Assembly (NCBI GenBank): GCA_018370615.1
Contig: JAGZAC010000119.1
Location: forward strand, 1-5,935
Origin: Clostridiales bacterium
Lineage (GTDB): Bacteria > Bacillota > Clostridia > Oscillospirales > CAG-272
DNA length: 5,935 nt
Reading direction: 5' to 3'
Both the position numbers and the translations under genes were made by a program. The notes beneath the pieces were generated by a model. That model worked only from the letters and a program-made list of their open reading frames with translations. It searched no databases and was not told where the DNA came from. This document shows, piece by piece, positions 1-5,202 of the stretch; position 1 is the stretch's first letter; each line of letters opens with the position of its first letter.

Positions 1-1017
1 GGAAATCACGCGTCTGTAATTCATTCGTTTTGGGCCGATGACTCCAAGTGCACCTACCGTTTTTCCATCCTTCAGCACCGGCTTGAATACCAAAGTGGAA
101 TTGTCCATGGTAACTACCGGATTTTCACTTCCAATGTATACCTGTACACCGCTTTCCTGCTGGCCGGACAGCATCATAGGCGCATTTTCTCCGGACACCA
201 GCTGCAGCAGATCTTCCTTTCGTTCCAGCACCTCCAGCATTTCCCGCAGCTTGCCGATATCGTAAAATTCCGGATAGGACAGGAGCCGATTGACTCCGTC
301 TACCTTCACCTCTCCGCCGGACACGGTGCTGATGGTCTGGCACACACACCGGACCACCGGGGCTGCCAGAAACGCATATTCACCCATAGCCGATTCGATT
401 TCCATGAGCAGCGGCAGGGTCATTTGGTCTCCTGTAATCCCCGTAAGGCGGATATTCATAAGATTTGCCAGTCTTTTCATTGCCTCCTCCGGCACCGGCT
501 GCTGGCTGACAATATTTTGGGTACGCACGGCACCGCCTGCCGTTACCATTACCAGTACCATACTCCGGCCGTCGATATTGACCAGCTCGTATTTCTGTAC
601 TGTCATGGAAGACATCCGCGGCCGTACGGCAAGGGCCGTATAGTTGGTCATACTGGCTGCAAGCCGCATAGCGGCATCCAGGATTCCGTCCAGCTGGGCC
701 TGCTTAGACCGCAGTGTTGCCTGAAGACTTTCAATCTCCTCAGCGGTCATGCGGTACCGTTCCACTAGTGTGTCCACATAAAACCGGTATCCCGCTTCAC
801 TGGGGACACGGCCCGCAGACGTGTGGGGCTGTTCCAGATACCCCATACTCTCCAGCTCCGCCATTTCATTGCGGATGGTAGCAGAAGAATAAGAAAATCT
901 GCCGCCCTGGGTGAGGTATTTGCTGCCCACCGGTTCGCCGTTTTCTATGTGCGCATCTACGATGGCTTTCAGTATCTGCTTTTTTCTTTCGCTGAGGACT
1001 CCATCTTCCGATTTCAC
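1..1017 (-). CDS. hrcA: Heat-inducible transcription repressor HrcA (3' end cut by window edge)
   Basis: HrcA represses the class I heat-shock genes (usually hrcA-grpE-dnaK-dnaJ and groESL) by binding CIRCE operators, with GroEL assisting its folding. The visible frame gives 339 residues. Residues 1-75 form the N-terminal winged-helix region, including a YSSATIRNEMAELE-type recognition stretch around 43-56. The family signature TSAGRVPSEAGYRFYVD follows at about 66-82. A heptad-like linker (about 88-115) and the GAF-like domain come next, and the visible protein ends in GVIGPKRMNYRRVIS, a typical HrcA tail. Only a few C-terminal residues should be missing. The start is GTG: it has a well-placed AAAGAGGTGA ribosome binding site, an in-frame stop lies just upstream, and no in-frame ATG precedes the conserved region. 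A CIRCE element in its leader implies autoregulation. In related genomes grpE and dnaK follow, which would be off the left edge. Identification is very secure. Confidence 0.97.
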   Translation of the reverse strand, partial: MKSEDGVLSERKKQILKAIVDAHIENGEPVGSKYLTQGGRFSYSSATIRNEMAELESMGYLEQPHTSAGRVPSEAGYRFYVDTLVERYRMTAEEIESLQATLRSKQAQLDGILDAAMRLAASMTNYTALAVRPRMSSMTVQKYELVNIDGRSMVLVMVTAGGAVRTQNIVSQQPVPEEAMKRLANLMNIRLTGITGDQMTLPLLMEIESAMGEYAFLAAPVVRCVCQTISTVSGGEVKVDGVNRLLSYPEFYDIGKLREMLEVLERKEDLLQLVSGENAPMMLSGQQESGVQVYIGSENPVVTMDNSTLVFKPVLKDGKTVGALGVIGPKRMNYRRVIS

Positions 1018-1024
1018 GTCAGAT

Positions 1025-1034
1025 TCACCTCTTT
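1025..1034 (-). promoter_or_regulatory. Ribosome binding site of hrcA
   Basis: On the minus strand AAAGAGGTGA matches the extended Shine-Dalgarno AAGGAGGTGA at 9 of 10 positions and sits 7 nt before the GTG codon. It supports the GTG start of hrcA, since no ATG is available there. It lies right next to the CIRCE arm, so HrcA binding at the operator would also cover the leader beside the translation start. Confidence 0.8.
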
Positions 1035-1035
1035 T

Positions 1036-1062
1036 TTAGCACTTTGAGTTGTTGAGTGCTAA
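1036..1062. promoter_or_regulatory. CIRCE operator (HrcA binding site)
   Basis: The inverted repeat TTAGCACTT-N9-GAGTGCTAA matches the CIRCE consensus TTAGCACTC-N9-GAGTGCTAA with a single mismatch at the inner end of one arm, and the 9-bp spacer is exact. It sits in the 5' leader of hrcA, about 5 bp downstream of the expected transcription start, which is the classical position for repression by HrcA. In the RNA it can also form a hairpin just ahead of the ribosome binding site. Together with the adjacent hrcA gene this shows negative autoregulation released by heat or unfolded-protein load (established for the family, inferred here). Confidence 0.96.
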
Positions 1063-1073
1063 ATCTTGCTTTA

Positions 1074-1102
1074 AATTTACCATGATATCCCTGAAAAGTC
1101 AA
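1074..1102 (-). promoter_or_regulatory. Sigma-A promoter of the hrcA operon
   Basis: On the minus strand the -35 box TTGACT (1097-1102) and the -10 box TAAATT (1074-1079) are 17 bp apart, the optimal spacing. Transcription should begin near 1067, placing CIRCE at roughly +5 to +31. The DNA just upstream of the -35 box (about 1103-1140) is very AT-rich and could act as an UP element. Confidence 0.75.
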
Positions 1103-1131
1103 TAAGAATATGGATATATAATGTGAACTTT

Positions 1132-1146
1132 TTGTTAAATTAACAA
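1132..1146. promoter_or_regulatory. 15-bp palindrome, candidate operator between divergent promoters
   Basis: TTGTTAA-A-TTAACAA is a perfect 7-bp inverted repeat around one central base. It lies about 30 bp upstream of the hrcA -35 box and about 28 bp upstream of the glcK -35 box, so a bound regulator could influence either promoter. The regulator is not identifiable from sequence. The half-sites resemble those of the redox regulator Rex, but the spacing does not fit that factor. Confidence 0.4.
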
Positions 1147-1173
1147 GAGAGTGCCAAATCGACGTCGCCCTTC

Positions 1174-1202
1174 TTGACAAAAGAAAGGTGCCTCTTTATA
1201 AT
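1174..1202 (+). promoter_or_regulatory. Exact-consensus sigma-A promoter of glcK
   Basis: TTGACA (1174-1179) and TATAAT (1197-1202) are separated by exactly 17 bp, matching the housekeeping consensus at all twelve positions. Transcription would start near 1209, giving a leader of about 36 nt before the glcK ATG. An 8-bp palindrome, CGACGTCG (1160-1167), lies just upstream of the -35 box. No obvious cre-like operator was found overlapping the promoter. Confidence 0.9.
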
Positions 1203-1244
1203 TATGAATAGCAACGCATCCAAGGAAAGGAAGCTATTTTCATT

Positions 1245-2210
1245 ATGTATAATATTGGAATTGATCTTGGCGGTACCAACATTGCCGCAGGAATTGTAGA
1301 TGAAAGCTACAGCATTATAAAAAAGGCCTCTACTCCCACCAACGCAAACCGAAGCCCGGATGAAATCACAGCGGATATCGCCGCTCTGTGCAAAAAAATC
1401 ACGGAAGAAGCGGGACTGACACTGGAGGAAATCCACAGCATCGGCATCGCCACGCCGGGAACCGCCAACAGCCATACTGGTGAAATTTTGTATGCCAACA
1501 ACCTGCCCTTTCGGAATTATCCCATGGAAAAGAAGCTGACAGAATTTCTCGGCTACGACAGACGGGTATACATAGCAAACGATGCCAACGCCGCAGCCAA
1601 AGCAGAAGCTGTGGCCGGTGCGGCAAAGGGCGCAAAATATTCTGTGATGATCACCCTGGGAACCGGAGTAGGCGGCGGCATCATTTTGGACGGGCAGGTG
1701 TATACCGGTTTCAACCATGCTGGAGCAGAGCTGGGACATATGGTTATCGTGAAGAACGGAAGACAGTGCACCTGTGGACGGCGGGGCTGCTGGGAGACGT
1801 ATTCTTCCGCTACCGGACTGATCCGGACTACCCGGGAAAAGCTGGAGGAGTGCAGAAAGACAGGCCGCAAAACCGTCATGGAAGAGATGATCGGCGGGAA
1901 TCTGGAGCGCATTTCCGGGCGAACGGCTTTCCGCGCTATGCAGGCCGGAGATGCAGTAGGTGCCGAAGTGGTAGATGAATATATCTCCTATCTGGCCACC
2001 GGTCTTGTAAATATTATCAATATTTTCCAGCCCAACGTACTCTCCATCGGCGGAGGGATTTCCAACGAGGGAGATTCTCTTATTGAATTGCTTCATGGGC
2101 GTGTATTTGCCGAAACCTATACCCGGGACGATACCCCCCAGTGTACGCTGAAAATCGCTAAATTGAAAAATGACGCCGGTATCATCGGCGCCGCAAGTTT
2201 AGGACTATAA
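1245..2210 (+). CDS. glcK: ROK-family glucokinase
   Basis: This is a cytoplasmic sugar kinase that most likely phosphorylates glucose to glucose-6-phosphate with ATP at the entry to glycolysis. The 321 residues match the usual ROK length. The N-terminal phosphate loop is DLGGTN (7-12). ANDANAAA (111-118) contains the presumed catalytic Asp113. LGTGVGGG (138-145) is the second nucleotide-binding loop. GAELGHM (160-166) supplies sugar-contacting Glu162 and zinc ligand His165, followed by the ROK zinc motif CTCGRRGC (175-182) with Cys175, Cys177, Cys182 and then Glu184. The C-terminal SIGGGIS (267-273) is the adenosine-binding segment. The ATG follows a purine-rich AAGGAAAGGAAG (1222-1233) by 11 nt, and its promoter is full consensus. 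There is no DNA-binding domain, so it is a kinase and not a ROK repressor. Glucose is the likely substrate from motif set and length; another hexose such as N-acetylmannosamine cannot be excluded. Confidence 0.92.
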   Translation: MYNIGIDLGGTNIAAGIVDESYSIIKKASTPTNANRSPDEITADIAALCKKITEEAGLTLEEIHSIGIATPGTANSHTGEILYANNLPFRNYPMEKKLTEFLGYDRRVYIANDANAAAKAEAVAGAAKGAKYSVMITLGTGVGGGIILDGQVYTGFNHAGAELGHMVIVKNGRQCTCGRRGCWETYSSATGLIRTTREKLEECRKTGRKTVMEEMIGGNLERISGRTAFRAMQAGDAVGAEVVDEYISYLATGLVNIINIFQPNVLSIGGGISNEGDSLIELLHGRVFAETYTRDDTPQCTLKIAKLKNDAGIIGAASLGL

Positions 2211-2217
2211 GAATTTT

Positions 2218-2359
2218 TACAACCCCTCCGACATGGCTGCGCCATGCCACCTCCCCTTGCACAGGGGAGGCTTTGGTTTGGCGAACAAGTACTGTGAACT
2301 TCCCTTGCGCAAGAGAGGTTTGAATTAGAAAAGCCCCCTTGTGGAGAGGAGAGGCCTTT
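2218..2359. repeat. Three successive degenerate hairpin repeats in the convergent intergenic region
   Basis: Unit 1 begins with the short hairpin CATGGC-TGC-GCCATG (2232-2246) and continues with a perfect 8-bp stem CCTCCCCT-TGCAC-AGGGGAGG (2250-2270), followed by CTTTGG. Unit 2 (2299-2318) is a decayed copy centred on TTGCGCAA with one mismatch and one wobble. Unit 3 (about 2330-2359) is a weaker imperfect hairpin with an AAAGCC/GGCCTTT-type base. All three share a CCCTTG-like core and an A/G-rich descending arm. Read on the minus strand they translate to look-alike blocks (KASPVQGE, QTSLAQGK, KASPLHKG), showing common origin. From memory, similar CTCCCCTTGCACAGGGGAG elements are very abundant between genes of gut Clostridia; the copy number in this genome cannot be seen here. 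No gene is present in the stretch. Confidence 0.7.
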
Positions 2360-2390
2360 AAAAAGGAAGGAGAATTCTCCTCCCTTTTTT
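2360..2390. terminator. Bidirectional rho-independent terminator between glcK and pmbA
   Basis: The self-complementary stretch is centred between 2374 and 2375 and pairs 2360-2389 with a single A/C mismatch at 2367/2382; the core GGAGAATTCTCC is perfect. It is flanked by A5 on the left and T6 on the right, so it presents a hairpin with a U-tract on both strands. It ends plus-strand transcription from glcK and minus-strand transcription from the tldD-pmbA operon, whose stop codon is 3 bp away. Confidence 0.88.
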
Positions 2391-2392
2391 CT

Positions 2393-3691
2393 TTACTTTC
2401 CGGAAACAGTAATTCCACTAAAAGCCGCCCAGGGCAGTACCGTATACCCATCTGCCACACTTTCCCGGGAAATTGCCACTACATTCTGCAGCATGTCCGC
2501 AAGATTGCCGGAAATCATGGTTTCGCTCACCGCATCGGTGATTTTTCCGTTCTCTATGAGAAAGCTGTTCTTTGCCACTCCGGAAAAATCTCCGTTGGTG
2601 CTGGGCTGTCCTCCAGAAAAGCGTCCCACCAAAATGCCCTTGTCAATGGACGCAATGATCTCCTCAAGCGAGCGATCTCCTGGACGCATTACCATATTGC
2701 CGCTGGAATTTTTCGCCCGGGGGACCCCCGTTTTATTGGATACATACAAGCTGGTGAGAAAGCTCTCCAGCTTTCCCTCTCGAATAAAATCAAAGTCCTC
2801 CGCGAGAAACCCTTCCGCCGTGTACGATTGACCGCATACGATTTCCTTTGCACTGGGATCAAAGGAGATGGTAATCCGCTGGTCCGCCACCTGCTGTCCC
2901 AGCTTATCCCGCCAGATGCTGGTGCCCTCCAGCACAGGCCCGTCAGAGGCAAAATTGTCTGCAATATCCCCCAAAAAGGAGCCCAAACAACCGGGGGGCA
3001 GCAGCATCACACCGGTAAATTTCTCTCCCAGATTTTTCGTGTGAATCTGCTTTTCCACATCTGCCAGATCCTTTTCAATGGACCCAAGCTCCATAAACGG
3101 ACGGTCCAGATTGTCCGTAATCACTCCAGTACCGAAGAAGGAAGACGCCGCCTCTCCATCATGGCCGGAAAACATCAAGTCTACGTTATAATATCCGGCG
3201 TCCTTGGTGTAAAACGCTCCGTTTGTGTTGCGGCATACGCTGTGGCTGCGTACATGGGACACGATCATCTGTTCCACCAAAATCTTCGGAAATTTTTTAC
3301 CAATCTGCTCCATCAGTTCCGCTGTGCGGTCAAAAAGCCGGTCCACGTCCGCCTCCAGCACGCCCTGGGTGAAGCTGCGCGTCTCTCCTTCCGGCGCCAG
3401 GTCCCACGCATCGTCCGCCTCTGCGGAATTTGCAGAAGCCATACAGTCCGCCACCGCCTGGGACACTGCAGCATCGTCAAATTTGTTGATTCCAACGGAA
3501 CCTTTTTTTCCGCCTGCAATTCCGGTGAGAGAAAGAGAGTTGTCAAACAGCGTACGCATCAGGCTAAATTTTCCGCCGTCTACGTTAAATTCCCTTGTAG
3601 CGCTGGTAGCTGCCGTACAGTAGGCCTTATCCGCCCCGGCACTCCGCAGCCTTTCTATAACCTCCTCGGTAATCTTATCAAGTGCAATCAT
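2393..3691 (-). CDS. pmbA: TldE/PmbA-type metallopeptidase partner subunit
   Basis: PmbA (TldE) is the inactive or regulatory partner of TldD. In E. coli the pair forms a heterodimeric zinc peptidase that matures microcin B17 and degrades the antitoxin CcdA; the substrate in this organism is unknown. The 432 residues are close to the E. coli length (about 450). Visible features are an N-terminal PmbA/TldA first domain (about 20-80), a middle domain, and the C-terminal segment with GSFLGDIADNFASDG (237-251), GGQPSTNGDFSG (360-371), ENGKITDAV (380-388) and ISGNLADML (393-401), ending FSGITVSGK. No HExxxH motif is present, which is normal for TldE and separates it from TldD. The ATG follows the tldD stop by 17 bp with a GGAAAGGGGAAG ribosome binding site, so the two are translated from one message. 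Transcription ends at the terminator just downstream. Confidence 0.93.
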   Translation of the reverse strand: MIALDKITEEVIERLRSAGADKAYCTAATSATREFNVDGGKFSLMRTLFDNSLSLTGIAGGKKGSVGINKFDDAAVSQAVADCMASANSAEADDAWDLAPEGETRSFTQGVLEADVDRLFDRTAELMEQIGKKFPKILVEQMIVSHVRSHSVCRNTNGAFYTKDAGYYNVDLMFSGHDGEAASSFFGTGVITDNLDRPFMELGSIEKDLADVEKQIHTKNLGEKFTGVMLLPPGCLGSFLGDIADNFASDGPVLEGTSIWRDKLGQQVADQRITISFDPSAKEIVCGQSYTAEGFLAEDFDFIREGKLESFLTSLYVSNKTGVPRAKNSSGNMVMRPGDRSLEEIIASIDKGILVGRFSGGQPSTNGDFSGVAKNSFLIENGKITDAVSETMISGNLADMLQNVVAISRESVADGYTVLPWAAFSGITVSGK

Positions 3692-3708
3692 CGTCTCTTC
3701 CCCTTTCC

Positions 3709-5079
3709 TTATCTGCCACCTACAGTAATTTTGCAGCGGATGGCCGGACCACCCAATCCTACCGGCATAGGCTGCTTTTTCCCACAGAAACCGGAGGAAG
3801 ACCAGCTGATGGTGTCTCCCACCATATCCACCGTTTTCAGCATTTCAAAGGCCACACCGGATATGGTGGTGTCCAGCAGTGCTCTGCCCAGCTTTCCGTT
3901 TTTGATTTCATATCCCATGCAGACTCCAAACATAAACTCGCCGGTGGTGTCTGCCTGGCCGTTGTTGGTATCGATAAAATAATACCCGTCTTCTACCGAG
4001 GCGATCATGTCTTCCAATTTAGAGGTGCCGGGAACAATCGCCGTATTGCGCATACGAATCAAAGGCTCGTCAGAGAAAAGATATGCCCGGGCATTGCCGC
4101 AAGGCTCCATGCCGAAATGCTGTGCCGTCTGCCGACTGTTCATATACCCGGTAAGGATTCCGTCCTGGATGAGCACTGCGTCCTTCGCGGGAGTGCCCTC
4201 GTCGTCTACATAAATCGGGAGAGGTGTGGGGGCGCCCAAACAGGTGTGGGCATAGTCCACCATCGTCACCAGGGGACTTGCCACCATCTTACCCAAATTG
4301 TGGGCCGCTACGCTGCCGCCCAGCACCAGGTCTGCCTCCACCGTATGTCCTACTGCCTCGTGCGCCAGCATACCGGTAAGCTCTCCGCTGATGATACAGG
4401 TTTTTTCTCCCGCCTCGGGATAGATGCCCTCCCGCTTCTGCATGAGCTTTTCGTACAGTTCGTCCACCTTTGGATACAACAGAGCGGGGTCGGAAAATAC
4501 TGTGTCAAAGGTACCGTAGCCGCCTACTGGTACAAACAGCTCCACCGGATTTCCCGAGGGTGTGTCTGCCGTAAGGCGCAGATAAACATAGCAACGGGGC
4601 AGTATCACATGGGCGTCGTGCCCCTGAGATACACATAAGAGCTTCTCCATGGAATCTGCCCGGATGCTGACGCCTCTGCCGGATATCCCCGGACATTTCT
4701 GTTCAATATAAGCGTCCAGGGTCCCGGCAAAATCAATATAATCCTTTTGCACAGGATCGCTGACGGTAATTTCCCGCATCGTCTGTCCCGCATCTACCGG
4801 CGGAAGAGACGGCGTTCCCTTGCCGGCACGCTTGTCCATAAATACGGCATTTTTATGCACAAGCTCGCCGTTTTCAAAGTTTGTCAGCTTGTAAAGGGCT
4901 TCGCTGATCGCATCATCGGGGAGTGTAGGATTGAGCCGGTACAGAGCTTCTGTAAGCTCGTCCATATACAGCGATGTCCTATAATCACGGTCAATTTCCG
5001 GTCCGTATGCGTGGGCGTAGCCCATTTCTTCTAAAAGCTGTATGATAGCATTTTCGTAGCTTGCTTCGGTGTAAGGCAT
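3709..5079 (-). CDS. tldD: Chimeric HsdR N-terminus::TldD metallopeptidase
   Basis: The frame is continuous for 456 residues but has two origins. Residues 1 to about 82 are the start of a type I restriction subunit HsdR. From about residue 83 on it is TldD. REITVSDPV (102-110) begins the middle domain, and HEAVGHTVEAD (240-250) is the TldD zinc site with His240, Glu241 and His245. MVDYAH (273-278), DDEGTPAKD (292-300), GNARAY (328-333), DEPLIRMRNT (337-346) and NGQADTTGEF (373-382) are family-typical. GFCGKKQPMPVG (430-441) contains Cys432, which by analogy with E. coli TldD is the third zinc ligand. The TldD first domain (roughly 80-95 residues, PmbA_TldA_1st) is missing, replaced by the HsdR piece, so total length still looks normal. 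The catalytic core is intact. Whether the chimera folds and pairs with PmbA is unknown; translation would begin from the hsdR ribosome binding site. A plain TldD annotation would miss the fusion. An assembly misjoin is the main alternative. Confidence 0.88.
   Translation of the reverse strand: MPYTEASYENAIIQLLEEMGYAHAYGPEIDRDYRTSLYMDELTEALYRLNPTLPDDAISEALYKLTNFENGELVHKNAVFMDKRAGKGTPSLPPVDAGQTMREITVSDPVQKDYIDFAGTLDAYIEQKCPGISGRGVSIRADSMEKLLCVSQGHDAHVILPRCYVYLRLTADTPSGNPVELFVPVGGYGTFDTVFSDPALLYPKVDELYEKLMQKREGIYPEAGEKTCIISGELTGMLAHEAVGHTVEADLVLGGSVAAHNLGKMVASPLVTMVDYAHTCLGAPTPLPIYVDDEGTPAKDAVLIQDGILTGYMNSRQTAQHFGMEPCGNARAYLFSDEPLIRMRNTAIVPGTSKLEDMIASVEDGYYFIDTNNGQADTTGEFMFGVCMGYEIKNGKLGRALLDTTISGVAFEMLKTVDMVGDTISWSSSGFCGKKQPMPVGLGGPAIRCKITVGGR
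4834..5079 (-). pseudogene. hsdR: 5' fragment of hsdR (type I restriction endonuclease subunit), fused in frame to tldD
   Basis: The first ~82 codons match the N-terminus of HsdR, the nuclease/translocase subunit of type I restriction-modification enzymes. Diagnostic stretches are YTEASYENAIIQLLEEMGY (3-21), YGPEIDRDYR (25-34), LYRLNPTLPDDAISEALYKL (46-65) and NFENGELVHKNAVFMD (67-82). In normal HsdR the last is followed by more of the N-terminal nuclease domain, then the PD-(D/E)xK catalytic residues and the DEAD-type translocase motor, for about 1000 residues in all. None of that remains. Position supports the call: it follows hsdS in the same direction, as in hsdM-hsdS-hsdR operons. Hand counts give about 50% GC here, against about 23% in the spacer upstream and near 58% inside tldD. 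The exact last HsdR codon is uncertain by a few positions because both families are variable there. Confidence 0.85.
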
Positions 5080-5084
5080 GGTTT

Positions 5085-5096
5085 ATCATCTCCTTT
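5085..5096 (-). promoter_or_regulatory. Ribosome binding site of the hsdR::tldD chimera
   Basis: On the minus strand AAAGGAGATGAT lies 5 nt before the ATG and matches the extended Shine-Dalgarno AAGGAGGTGAT at all but one position. It fixes the start of the chimeric frame at 5079 and shows that the hsdR translation signal is intact. The surrounding 123-bp spacer (5080-5202) is very AT-rich. It has no clear terminator after hsdS and no convincing promoter; one TATAAA can be found on the minus strand, without a good -35 box. Co-transcription from the hsd operon is therefore the simplest reading. Confidence 0.8.
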
Positions 5097-5202
5097 GACT
5101 AATAACACTTAATCAGATAAAGATTTAATCATATTTTGAGCATTTCCTGCTTTTTTATAGTACTCTTTAACTGCTAAATGAAAATTTACGCTTGCAAGTA
5201 GC

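Noticed and set aside
1132..1146. Rex redox-regulator operator
   Set aside because: The half-sites TTGTTAA/TTAACAA fit clostridial Rex sites, but those have a 4-bp spacer and this palindrome has a single central base, which puts the half-sites on the wrong helical phase.
1140..2096. A 318-codon minus-strand open frame antisense to glcK
   Set aside because: It overlaps a well-supported ROK kinase in full, runs through the glcK promoter and shows low-complexity, cysteine/serine-rich translation without a family pattern.
2182..2460. A 92-codon minus-strand frame across the repeat cluster
   Set aside because: Its apparent internal repeats (KASPVQGE, QTSLAQGK, KASPLHKG) are translations of the hairpin repeats, not a protein; it also runs through the terminator.
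2339..3982. A 547-codon plus-strand open frame antisense to pmbA and the end of tldD
   Set aside because: It begins inside the repeat/terminator region, has no good ribosome binding site, and its translation shows no recognisable domain. The opposite strand encodes clear PmbA and TldD motifs, so it is a shadow frame.
3682..4638. A 318-codon plus-strand open frame antisense to tldD
   Set aside because: The tldD frame on the other strand has the HEAVGH zinc site and all family motifs; this frame has none and no start signals.
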